From Rhodobacteraceae bacterium UBA6213 (GTDB lineage Bacteria > Pseudomonadota > Alphaproteobacteria > Rhodobacterales > Rhodobacteraceae): 64,000 bases of DNA. Shown here in pieces: positions 27,850-35,602 of this stretch. Made by a program: the position numbers and the translations under genes. How positions within the stretch are numbered: position 1 is the first letter of the stretch; each line of letters opens with the position of its first letter. Where the stretch lies: positions 978-64,977 of the forward strand of contig DISJ01000010.1 of the NCBI GenBank assembly GCA_002421605.1, read 5' to 3'. A model generated the notes under the pieces. The model worked only from the letters and a program-made list of their open reading frames with translations. It had not been told where the DNA came from and made no database searches.

Positions 27850-27878
27850 TGACCTCGACGACTCATATGCCGAGGTCA
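27850..27878 (-). promoter_or_regulatory. Inverted repeat upstream of the oxidoreductase operon
   Basis: Perfect 8-bp arms TGACCTCG (27850-27857) and CGAGGTCA (27871-27878) are separated by 13 bases, about 80 bases before the annotated start of the gamma subunit and about 190 before its conserved domain. It could be an operator or a leader hairpin. The half-site TGACC recalls the RutR-like palindrome at 23027. Confidence 0.35.
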
Positions 27879-27978
27879 GTTTCGCGCGTTATAGGCGACG
27901 CGCTGGTTGCCAGAAACGCTGGGTCAAACAGTTAAGGCACTGCAACCTATTGTGCGCTCGCAGGTTTCGCGTAGCTCA

Positions 27979-28362
27979 TCAACTGTCGAGCAGCGATTCC
28001 ATTTCATCCAGAAGTTTTTCCAGAATCGGCGATGTATCGCGCCAACTATCCCGCGTAGAAATCGCGCCGGCGCGGTCTTCGACGATCTTGTGCTCTACCT
28101 CAGCCGCAAGCGCGCCAATTTTGGGGAAACCAAAGGTCGCTGCTACACCGGTGATCTTGTGCGAAAGATTTGAAATGTTTTGCAAAGCCACCGCAGAGTC
28201 CTGATCGACTTCCAGGTTATGAATCATTTCCTCGAACATCAGGATGCGTTCTACGACTGTCGCAAGAAACTTGCTGCGCAGCAGAGACAACTGGCTTTGC
28301 AATTGACCACCAAGCGCGCTCGGCGAAGATGCCTCAATTTTTTGCCCTGCGGCAATCGTCAT
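27979..28362 (-). CDS. Hpt (histidine phosphotransfer) domain protein
   Basis: 127 residues from ATG 28362, which overlaps the response-regulator stop (ATGA); an in-frame start lies five codons earlier. It is a single helical Hpt domain with the phospho-accepting motif SHKITGVAATFGF (His68, Gly72). No other domain is present. Such LuxU-like shuttles carry phosphate between a hybrid kinase and response regulators. It is translationally coupled to the receiver protein upstream. No hybrid kinase with its own receiver is in the window, so its donor is open. Confidence 0.85.
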   Translation of the reverse strand: MTIAAGQKIEASSPSALGGQLQSQLSLLRSKFLATVVERILMFEEMIHNLEVDQDSAVALQNISNLSHKITGVAATFGFPKIGALAAEVEHKIVEDRAGAISTRDSWRDTSPILEKLLDEMESLLDS

Positions 28363-29312
28363 GACACAAACCTCCAAACTCTTGATTTATTGCTCTGCGG
28401 CGTCAACGCAACCGCGATAGCTTTGTCGAGGATCGTCACCTGCTTGCCAAGCGCAACCATCGAGCTGCGCACAAGCTCTCCAACAGTCACAACCGGGGCG
28501 GGCAAGCCCCCTGCAGCATAGAAGCTTTCAAAATCCATCAGCGCAACATTGATGGAGGTTTCCAGTTCTGCGGTGTCATGCTCTGAAAGCCGGCTAACAA
28601 GTGCGACGAAATTGCCTTCGCCCGCATAGGCAATCATCGGTTGCTCGGTCTTCAACTCATCTGCGATGACGCTTGCGACATCCTTCAGCATGTCCAGAAA
28701 CTCGGCAGGCTCTGCCTGTCTGAATATCGAGGCCGCGTTCTCGATGTGGACCGCAAAAGCAGCAAGCCCGATCTGGCGGCCATAGCCAAGCGTGAGCAGA
28801 TAGTTTTCGAGCGCCAGATATTCGATGCAGTTCGGCACGCCCGGAATATTGGTCGGCGCCTCGAAGTCAACGCGCACCGCCGGCGTACGCGCGTTCGCGC
28901 TGGCCTGCGCGGCGAGTGTTGCGTTGCGATTCATCTCTGCGTTCAGGCGCACAGCCATTCCTAGGCGCGCACGAATTTCAAGTCGATCGAGCGGTTTGGT
29001 CAGGTAGTCGGTAGCCCCGGCCATGAACGCAGCATCGACGAAGCTTTTGCCGGACATCGACGTGATCATGATAATCGGAGTCTGACGATAGATTTCCAGC
29101 TTGCGGATCGCGCGGCAAACATCAACGCCGCTCATCCCGGGCATCTGGATATCCAGCAGAAAACAATCGAACGGCCGACCCGCCCGAGCGATATACTCTA
29201 ATGCTTGCTCGCCCGAACTCGCGGACGTTACGTCTTCATGTGCCATCTCATGCAAGGTAAGCGAAAGCAACTCGCGGAACATGGGGTCGTCGTCGACCGT
29301 TAGAATTCTCAC
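28359..29312 (-). CDS. Response regulator with degenerate GGDEF-like output domain
   Basis: 317 residues. Receiver domain 1-120 with phospho-acceptor Asp54 (FLLDIQMPGM) and Lys106 (LTKPLD). Residues about 165-310 have the order of a diguanylate cyclase fold (LAAFAVHIENAASIFR, then ASVIADEL), but the GGDEF position reads AGEGNF and the metal-binding Asp of the first strand is replaced, so cyclase activity is unlikely. The output may bind nucleotide or protein. It shares layout and segments with the protein at 30597 and probably arose by duplication. Confidence 0.75.
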   Translation of the reverse strand: MRILTVDDDPMFRELLSLTLHEMAHEDVTSASSGEQALEYIARAGRPFDCFLLDIQMPGMSGVDVCRAIRKLEIYRQTPIIMITSMSGKSFVDAAFMAGATDYLTKPLDRLEIRARLGMAVRLNAEMNRNATLAAQASANARTPAVRVDFEAPTNIPGVPNCIEYLALENYLLTLGYGRQIGLAAFAVHIENAASIFRQAEPAEFLDMLKDVASVIADELKTEQPMIAYAGEGNFVALVSRLSEHDTAELETSINVALMDFESFYAAGGLPAPVVTVGELVRSSMVALGKQVTILDKAIAVALTPQSNKSRVWRFVS

Positions 29313-29884
29313 TGGATGTTACCTCCACGTTCAATCTTCCGAGTAGCAACATGAATCAAACCTGCAACATCGAACATTTTCGGGGTTACCCTTCGATCAC
29401 TCACTCATTGGTGCAGCACAATTCTGGCAACAATTTGTCCGTTCTGTGCTTGTTAACGGTTTTTTAGCGATAACAGCGACTGCATCGGCTCGCGGCCAAC
29501 ATCGAAGCCAAAGCCTTTCGCAGCGGAGCAAAAGCCGTCTTTGCGACCCGCTGCCTTGGCCAAAACGCCGGTTCAAGCCGACGCGCGTTGTTTCCGTTCT
29601 GGAAACGTTAGGTCACACGTCATCGCGAGGATTCGGCGTGGATTTCGCTGGTCCGGTGGTGGAAACCGCTCTATGGTGGCGTTGTTCCAGATGGATTTTG
29701 GCACAGATTATGTGCGTATCTGGTGGCTGTGATGGTGCGTGCCGGGGCCGTTTTGTGGCCCATGTTGTTTTTGGCCAGCAAGATGCTGTGGTGCTTTTTC
29801 AAAGCGCGCTAAGTTTGTCATTTTTCCGATGATCGCAAACCGCAACTTTGCCGAAACCCGGCGCAAGTCTGGACTAATGCCACT
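29313..29884. other. 572-base divergent intergenic region
   Basis: It separates the Hpt/receiver pair from the plus-strand receiver gene and must hold both promoters. The 128-residue plus-strand frame at 29446-29832 has no family features and a poor start. Another frame encodes a short hydrophobic peptide (MVRAGAVLWPMLFLASK, ending at a stop near 29812). It has no clear ribosome-binding site, and I do not call it. A CtrA-like near-match lies at 29453. No RNA gene was recognised. Confidence 0.5.
29453..29467. promoter_or_regulatory. Near-match to a CtrA site
   Basis: TTAA-N7-TTAG differs by one base from the CtrA consensus TTAA-N7-TTAA, and lies about 140 bases upstream of the divergent receiver gene (29312). 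One site with a mismatch is weak evidence. It is noted because CtrA often governs signalling and motility genes in this order. Confidence 0.2.
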
Positions 29885-30274
29885 ATGGACGACCTACGAC
29901 GCATACTACACGTGGACGACGACGACGACATATTGCAGATCGTGCAACTCTCGCTTGGCTTGATCGGCGGATTCACATTGCTTCAGTGTTCCTCTGGCGC
30001 TGAAGCCATTGCAAAAGCAGCGGAATTTTCGCCAGACCTCATGCTCATGGACTTCATGATGCCTGACATGAACGGATATGCGACGCTGATCGAGCTGAGG
30101 AAAACAGAAAGCCTTGCGCATGTACCCGCAATCTTCATGACCGCGAAGAACCTCGCTACCGATTTCGACGAAACAGTAAGCGCGGCAGTCATCGGGAGCA
30201 TCATGAAGCCGTTCGATCCGATGGAACTGCCCGGCCAGGTCAGCGAACTTTGGGCAAAGAACGCCGCGAAGTAG
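29885..30274 (+). CDS. Single-domain response regulator
   Basis: 129 residues, a receiver domain only: acidic pocket DDDDD at 11-15, phospho-acceptor Asp56 (LMLMDFMMPDMNG), Thr in FMTAKN and Lys108 (IMKPFDP). No DNA-binding output. It lies between two receiver/GGDEF-like proteins in a signalling cluster and may act as a phosphate sink or as the shuttle partner of the Hpt protein. Confidence 0.88.
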   Translation: MDDLRRILHVDDDDDILQIVQLSLGLIGGFTLLQCSSGAEAIAKAAEFSPDLMLMDFMMPDMNGYATLIELRKTESLAHVPAIFMTAKNLATDFDETVSAAVIGSIMKPFDPMELPGQVSELWAKNAAK

Positions 30275-30596
30275 CGCGAATACTGTTGCACATTAGGCAC
30301 CCTGACGGCAATGGCAGGACAGCAAACCGATAGCAGCGCCGGGGCGCGCGAAGCTTGGGTTTGCCGACCAACCTTTCATTTTTCAACCTGGCGGCGCGAT
30401 GGGTGCACGGGGTCACACCTGCTGCGCGCGGCAGGGGTGATCATTGGCCACGGAATTGACACGTTCAGAACGCACTTTTGGCCAACACGCTGCCGATACT
30501 CGCATCGGTTGTGGGTATGTGGTCTTCGGCGAACAAGCCATTGGTGCGACGTGAAAAGAGTTCCGGCAATGCGGAAAAGCAGGTCAGCGAGGCGAA
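30275..30596 (+). other. 322-base intergenic region
   Basis: No supported gene. It includes an isolated TTGACA hexamer near 30456 without a convincing -10 box at the right distance. A promoter for the following receiver gene is expected here. Confidence 0.4.
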
Positions 30597-31679
30597 ATGA
30601 AAGTTCTGGCAGTCGACGACGACACCATGGTTTTGGATCTGCTTGAGCAGTCACTTACGCTATTTGGTCACTCGCAGACCCTAACCGCACCTTCTGCTGA
30701 AAAAGCGCTGGAAACTCTGCAGGGCGGGCGCACTCGGGTCGACTGTTTTTTGCTTGATATTCAGATGCCCGACATGGACGGCATAGAGCTGTGCAGCAAA
30801 CTCCGCGAAATGCGCGCCTATGCGCGCACGCCGATCATCATGTTAACCGCGATGTCACAAACCGAATATGTGGAACGCGCTTTTGCGGCCGGGGCCACGG
30901 ACTATCTGACCAAACCGTTCGATTTTCTTGAACTCGCCTTCCGGCTGAGAATGGCCGAGTTGCTCGTGTCAGAAACCCATCGCGTCGCCGAACGGCAAGG
31001 GGAGTTGGCAAAGATGCGCCTGATCATGGGCACCCCCGCAATGCCGCGCCTTGATCACCCCACCGAGATTGAAGGTGTTCACGGCGCAATCAGCTATACG
31101 GCGTTCGAAAACTATATCATGCAACTGTCGCGCAGCAGCCAGTTCTCCTCGTCTGTTTTCGCAGTGAGCATTGGTGATATCGAAAAAATTCACGCCACCG
31201 CTAGCGCCAGCGAATATATCTACGTTCTGCACTCGGTGGCAAAAGCCATCGCAAACACTTTGAACGAAGAAGGCAGCCTGCTTTCGTACCGCGGAAACGG
31301 CCTGTTTGTATGTGTCAGCCACCAAAGGTCAAACTCGACCGCCGACGACATCCGTAGTGGAATCGACCAGCTTCTTCGAATTCGCCAAGACCGCGAGTGC
31401 CGCGGGCGCACCATCACGGTAGCGGTTGGTGATCGCGCAAGTTTCGGAGCTATTTCAAGGTTTGGCGCACTGCAACCAATTCACCGCGCTATCGTGAACC
31501 TTGGAAAAGCGGGCGGGAAGAACAACCCGACCTTTGGCGGTGCCGCCCGCGCAAAAAGCGCCGGCTACGCGCTTGTCGCACCGGCGATGCCAGACCCGGA
31601 CATTTTCGAGGACATGTTGCGTGAAACTTTGACCAGCGAAGTTGCGTTGATTGATCGCAACGCTTCGCCGATCGAATAA
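30597..31679 (+). CDS. Response regulator with degenerate GGDEF-like output domain
   Basis: 360 residues. Receiver domain 1-120 with Asp54 (FLLDIQMPDM) and Lys106 (LTKPFD), nearly the same as its paralogue at 28359. The C-terminal region (about 165-325) keeps a GGDEF-fold outline (SVFAVSIGDIEKIH, then YRGNGLFVCVS in the signature position) but has lost GG(D/E)EF and the metal ligands. Thus it is probably not a cyclase. Its stop lies three bases from the stop of the convergent acyl-homoserine-lactone synthase gene. Confidence 0.75.
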   Translation: MKVLAVDDDTMVLDLLEQSLTLFGHSQTLTAPSAEKALETLQGGRTRVDCFLLDIQMPDMDGIELCSKLREMRAYARTPIIMLTAMSQTEYVERAFAAGATDYLTKPFDFLELAFRLRMAELLVSETHRVAERQGELAKMRLIMGTPAMPRLDHPTEIEGVHGAISYTAFENYIMQLSRSSQFSSSVFAVSIGDIEKIHATASASEYIYVLHSVAKAIANTLNEEGSLLSYRGNGLFVCVSHQRSNSTADDIRSGIDQLLRIRQDRECRGRTITVAVGDRASFGAISRFGALQPIHRAIVNLGKAGGKNNPTFGGAARAKSAGYALVAPAMPDPDIFEDMLRETLTSEVALIDRNASPIE

Positions 31680-31682
31680 GCG

Positions 31683-32291
31683 TCAGTGCATCTCGTTGCT
31701 TAGCGTCATCATTGCTACTTGCACGCGCACATCGTCAATGACCATGACCGGTCCTGCAGGCTCTGCTTTCATATTGAGTCGCCCGATCCAACGGGACCAA
31801 ACCGCAGGGACCAGGCCCAGAATCTGCTGTGCGCCCAAAGATCGGGACGCACTAATCATCTCTAGCATCAAGTCGCTTTGTACCTTGATCCGCAGATTTG
31901 CGGGCACGCTGGTCGATACGAAAACACGCGAAGATTCCATGATTTTGGGGTCTACCGGCGCTTCGGCATACAGAAGATCTGATGGAATGCCTTCAAGCAT
32001 GCCTTTTTGCGCGTCTCGGATCATATAGGTATACATGCCGCACTTGGCCGTTGTCGGCGTCAAACGGATTCCCGCCAACACTTCTTCACCGTCATGCACG
32101 GCTATCCAACGGCTTGCGGGTGTGTCGTATTGGTCGAACTCCATCCCGTCAGCTTCGGGTAGATCCCAATGATTTCGAACTATAAAAGATCGCCTGCGCG
32201 CTTTGAAAAGATTTACAAATAACTCGCCATGCGCGTGAATATTATGAAAGGACAATGTGGTTGTTTCGATACCCATGCTGTGGCCATCCAT
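31683..32291 (-). CDS. Acyl-homoserine-lactone synthase (LuxI family)
   Basis: 202 residues; it makes an N-acyl-homoserine lactone from SAM and an acyl carrier. The invariant LuxI residues are present with correct spacing: Arg32, Phe36, Trp42, Glu51, Asp53, Asp56 and Arg76 (in RSFIVRNHW, GMEFDQYD and GIRLTPT), plus ESSRVFV. An AGGAG ribosome-binding site is 10 bases from the ATG and a perfect TATAAT lies 40 bases upstream. No LuxR-type gene is adjacent or elsewhere in the window. The neighbours are two-component proteins instead. The acyl chain cannot be predicted. Confidence 0.9.
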   Translation of the reverse strand: MDGHSMGIETTTLSFHNIHAHGELFVNLFKARRRSFIVRNHWDLPEADGMEFDQYDTPASRWIAVHDGEEVLAGIRLTPTTAKCGMYTYMIRDAQKGMLEGIPSDLLYAEAPVDPKIMESSRVFVSTSVPANLRIKVQSDLMLEMISASRSLGAQQILGLVPAVWSRWIGRLNMKAEPAGPVMVIDDVRVQVAMMTLSNEMH

Positions 32292-33073
32292 GAATTACCG
32301 TCTCCTGCGTTGGATTGAGACACCTCACAAATTATAACTTTACCAATGTTGCCTGATGTGACTGTTTCGTGACGCCAAACAACCGCGAAACCACACCAGG
32401 CTGCACCACCGCGACGCGCGGAACAACATGCGTCGACCAAAGCCTAGAAATGCTCGCGAACAAATCAGCCGAAGATGCCGTCGCCGCGCCCGAATCATCG
32501 GACTTCCAAAATAGGTTTGGGGTGGCGTTCACTGCTGCTTTGCCTACGAGTTTTTTTTCGTTCTACGTCTTTTCAGATTTTTGTTAACCATTCTTGTGTT
32601 GCAAGAGACAATTGAGGCGAAACTGTGGCATTGTTGCACCTCTCTGGGTTGTAGGGATTCACTTTCACTCTCGCCGTTGCGTCACAATGTCGCGGTTGCG
32701 CCGTATTAGCGAGCGTTTTGCGACCTTTGGCACCGGAAAGCCAATCATCGGATCGGCGCAATTGGAATTGCTTCGCGCGCTTGGCGTCGCGACTCACGTG
32801 GCGCCTACGGCCGAGTTTGACTGTATCCACTAACCAGACGCAAGCGCGCCAGCGAGCCCAGAGCGCGCGCTTCGCTGTGACGTAGCGGCGCGTTTCAAGT
32901 TCGCGGAGTAGGGGCATCCCCACCCTGTCGCAGTTTCCGAAAAACGCCAACTGGCCACCACATTTTAGTCAGACTCGTCGGCCAGAAAGTATTGAACGGT
33001 ATTAGAAGCCACGCTCGCACCCCGTGAGCGCGGCCCGCCAATAGGCAACAATGCCGCCGTGTCTGGAGGAAAC
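32292..33073. other. 782-base intergenic region between the LuxI-type gene and a small unknown gene
   Basis: Relatively AT-rich, with runs such as nine T at about 32550. It contains the luxI promoter region. A 66-codon minus-strand frame (GTG 32532 to stop 32332, starting VNATPNLFWKSDDSGAAT) is possible but has a weak ribosome-binding site and no known motif. The plus-strand frame 32594-32833 shows no motif either. A TTAACCAT element near 32585 resembles a CtrA half-site. Confidence 0.4.
32331..32336 (-). promoter_or_regulatory. Probable -10 box for the acyl-homoserine-lactone synthase gene
   Basis: TATAAT on the minus strand, 40 bases before the ATG. No good -35 hexamer lies 16-18 bases upstream, which suggests activator dependence or a chance match. 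Confidence 0.3.
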
Positions 33074-33451
33074 ATGAACGCCTATTATCAACAGTTCAGA
33101 ATTGTCGGCGAAGTAGCCGAGATGGTATTACTACATGAACCCAGCAGGCGCCTGCTGGTGGACATTTCGTTCGAGCCGTTGCTCGGGCGTATGCACGCAC
33201 CGCGCGGCAATCTGGCGACCTTGACGATCACCGACGATGACATGATCGGGCAATTCCTGCGCGACGTGTCGGTGGGCGACGTAACTGCCGCCAACGGAAC
33301 ATTTCGGCAGACGGACTATGTTCCCCACAAGACAACCTACATCGACACGACCTTTCTGGTGACCGACTTTCAAAAACTCAATCTCGATGAGTTTGCCCAA
33401 GCTTTCAAACCGCGCCTCACGGAAAGGCCGCACCACGTCACGCTGCACTGA
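33074..33451 (+). CDS. Conserved-looking small protein, possible OB-fold
   Basis: 125 residues from ATG 33074, chosen because TGGAGG lies seven bases before it. The sequence alternates short beta-like stretches (FRIVGEVAEMVLL, RLLVDISFEP, LATLTITDD) and ends with GDVTAANGTFRQTDYV and IDTTFLVTDFQKL, a pattern typical of small beta-barrels such as OB folds. I do not recognise the family. A strong terminator follows. It sits between the LuxI-type gene and the membrane kinase. Confidence 0.6.
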   Translation: MNAYYQQFRIVGEVAEMVLLHEPSRRLLVDISFEPLLGRMHAPRGNLATLTITDDDMIGQFLRDVSVGDVTAANGTFRQTDYVPHKTTYIDTTFLVTDFQKLNLDEFAQAFKPRLTERPHHVTLH

Positions 33452-33471
33452 CGGCCACCACCTGGGTCCTG

Positions 33472-33507
33472 ACTGCCTCGCTGGCGCGATTTGCGCCGCG
33501 AGGCAGT
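33472..33507 (+). terminator. Rho-independent terminator after the small unknown gene
   Basis: ACTGCCTCGC (33472-33481) pairs with GCGAGGCAGT (33498-33507), with an inner GGCGC/GCGCC stem, followed by TTTGCGTTT. This isolates the downstream kinase as a separate unit. Confidence 0.7.
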
Positions 33508-33730
33508 TTGCGTTTGCCTATGGCGGCGCCCAGCTTCGGCGCCAGAGCGCTGGACTGTTTGCGAAAGACAGTCTTAATGTTCTCACGGTTGCAACAATCT
33601 CGCGCCATAATTGGTCATTATAGTCAGGGACGAGGGCAATCGGGTTCGACGTGCGGCACTCTGCAAGAAGCATCCGCACGGCGCGACACGGGCAACAATC
33701 AGATCCCTTGAGAGCAAGCTAGGAAGTCCC

Positions 33731-35152
33731 ATGAGTATGCTGTCAGATCAATCGCCGAGCTACACCACCTCTATCCGGTCGCATCTCTGGAGACGTCTGG
33801 CACCTTACATCAATGGATATCCGGCCAAAAATCCTTCGTTTTCACGCGCTGAAAAGAGGCTCAAGGACTTTGCTGCAGGTGGCCTCGCCCTTTATTGGCA
33901 GCGCCAGGGCATCTATCTCGGCGCGGCGCTGCTCTGCGGTATCTACTACAGCATCCTGATATCGGCCATTTGCTACGCCCTGTGCGAAGTAACTGAACTG
34001 GCCGACACCATCGCATCGCGGCGGGTGCTGGCCTGGACAGGCGGCGGTCTGGAGCAGTGCAAGAAAAGCTATCGCCTATTACTGCTGACATCGACGCTCA
34101 GCTCAATCGCTGTTGCGATTTTCGTGTTTTTCGTAGCGTATCTTGAAGGCACGTCGTCCCATTTCACCCCGCTGCTATTTCTGTTTGCTGCGGGCCTTTT
34201 TGCCGCGGTGAACAACCATCAGATTCCGCAAATTTTGATGGTTCGCTTGTTAATCTATGGTGCGCTGTTCCTCTTTATTCCATTGAAAGATATCTTCGTA
34301 CTTAGCGCCCCGTTGAACTCGCCGCATTGGCTTCAATTCATGACGTCGATCTTTGTTTTGTATTTCGTTCTCGACTGCTCGTTTATCTTTCTGAAAATGT
34401 ACCGTAACGGCCTCGATCAGCTTGATGAAGTTCGGGTTCAACGCGATGCCGCACAGATGGCGCTTAAGGTTAAATCGGAATTCGTGTCTGTCGTAAGTCA
34501 CGAACTTAGAACCCCGCTGACTTCGATCAAAGGCGCGTTGAGCCTGATGCGCAGCGGCGCGCTCAAGGCCAACCCAGAGCGCTATGATGAAGTGCAGGAA
34601 ATTGCGTATAAAAACAGCCTTCGCCTTGCGTCATTGATTAACGATCTTCTTGATATTCAACGACTTGAACAGGGCAAGCTGAGCTATAGCTTCGAACGCG
34701 CCAACCTCGCGGATCTGGTGCAGGACTCTGTCGAGTCAATTAGCACCTATGCCACGCCAAAGCAGATCAAGGTCAATTTCACGCGCCCTGATACCGAAGT
34801 TGTGGCCTATGTTGACAATGCACGAATGCACCAAGTGTTCGATAACCTGCTGTCCAATGCGATCAAGTTTTCAAATGTCGGTGGTGAAATTGAAATTTCG
34901 CTCAAAATGGTCGATGGGCAGGCAAAAATATCTGTCAGGGACTACGGCATTGGTATACCTGAGAATGCGCGTGAAAAAGTTTTTGGGCGCTTTGCCCAAG
35001 TCGACTCGTCTGATCGGCGGTCTTTCGGTGGCAGCGGCCTTGGCCTGAGCATTGCGCAGGAAATCGTCAAATCCCATGGCGGCACCATCGACTACGTGAG
35101 CGAGCTCGGGGTCGGCACTACGTTCACCGTCGAGCTGCCGCTTGCTCGATGA
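33731..35152 (+). CDS. Membrane-bound sensor histidine kinase
   Basis: 473 residues from ATG 33731 (AGGAAG ribosome-binding site); the frame extends upstream to 33611 without support. The N-terminal half has about five membrane segments (about 60-85, 118-142, 150-166, 174-198, 208-230) with short loops and no recognised periplasmic or PAS domain, so the membrane domain itself is likely the sensor. HisKA with His257 (VVSHELRTPLTS) and HATPase with NLLSNAIKF and GGSGLGLSIAQEI are intact. No receiver domain is attached. Candidate partners are the receiver and Hpt proteins 3-6 kb away. Confidence 0.9.
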   Translation: MSMLSDQSPSYTTSIRSHLWRRLAPYINGYPAKNPSFSRAEKRLKDFAAGGLALYWQRQGIYLGAALLCGIYYSILISAICYALCEVTELADTIASRRVLAWTGGGLEQCKKSYRLLLLTSTLSSIAVAIFVFFVAYLEGTSSHFTPLLFLFAAGLFAAVNNHQIPQILMVRLLIYGALFLFIPLKDIFVLSAPLNSPHWLQFMTSIFVLYFVLDCSFIFLKMYRNGLDQLDEVRVQRDAAQMALKVKSEFVSVVSHELRTPLTSIKGALSLMRSGALKANPERYDEVQEIAYKNSLRLASLINDLLDIQRLEQGKLSYSFERANLADLVQDSVESISTYATPKQIKVNFTRPDTEVVAYVDNARMHQVFDNLLSNAIKFSNVGGEIEISLKMVDGQAKISVRDYGIGIPENAREKVFGRFAQVDSSDRRSFGGSGLGLSIAQEIVKSHGGTIDYVSELGVGTTFTVELPLAR

Positions 35153-35164
35153 AGCAGGCGCAAT

Positions 35165-35602
35165 CTATTGAGCCACGCGGGTTAATGCCTCAAGGCATTG
35201 TCGCGCTTCGTCAAGATAGTCCAGTTCAGCGCCGTTAAGCGCGCCTTCACCCTCCAAGGTTGGAAAACCCGCGATTGCGGCGCGCAGGTGCTGGACCGCA
35301 GCGTCCGGATCGACCTCGGCCAACTTGAAGCTTGTGCGCGCAAGATCTCGGCGCCAGTTCGGGTTACCCTCTACAAGGCGCGCTAGTATCGACAGCACTT
35401 CGCCACAGGCCGCGCACGCCGCGTCTGTGTTTCCCATCGCGCGCTCTGCGTCATCGATTTCGTCGAGAGCGATCGCAAGATCGACTTTCCATGCGGGGTC
35501 CTGCGCGGCGTTCGCGCGCACCAACGGCAGCCGTTCTTGCCACGCAGATAGCGCGCCTTTATAAAGCGACCTTATACCATCAACTGCGTAGGTAAACTGC
35601 AT
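35165..35602 (-). CDS. Short TPR-type protein, possibly a truncated repeat protein
   Basis: 145 residues. The segments YKGALSAWQERLPLVRANAAQDPAWKVDLAIALDEI and VLSILARLVEGNPNWRRDLARTS (key pattern: LxxxNPxWxxDLAxxxxxI/L) resemble the TPR-like repeats found in large bacterial signalling proteins. Only about two repeats remain. The ATG at 35602 lies inside the preceding methyltransferase frame (23-base overlap) without a clear ribosome-binding site. It could be a C-terminal remnant of a larger gene. Confidence 0.5.
   Translation of the reverse strand: MQFTYAVDGIRSLYKGALSAWQERLPLVRANAAQDPAWKVDLAIALDEIDDAERAMGNTDAACAACGEVLSILARLVEGNPNWRRDLARTSFKLAEVDPDAAVQHLRAAIAGFPTLEGEGALNGAELDYLDEARQCLEALTRVAQ

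Noticed and set aside
29446..29832. 128-residue plus-strand frame
   Set aside because: Its start has no ribosome-binding site, the composition is irregular, and it has no motif; more likely promoter DNA.
32620..32680. Possible insertion-sequence end (GGCATTGTTGCA)
   Set aside because: Only a seven-base match (TGTTGCA) is shared with the similar-looking site near 46306, without target duplication or transposase coding remnants.
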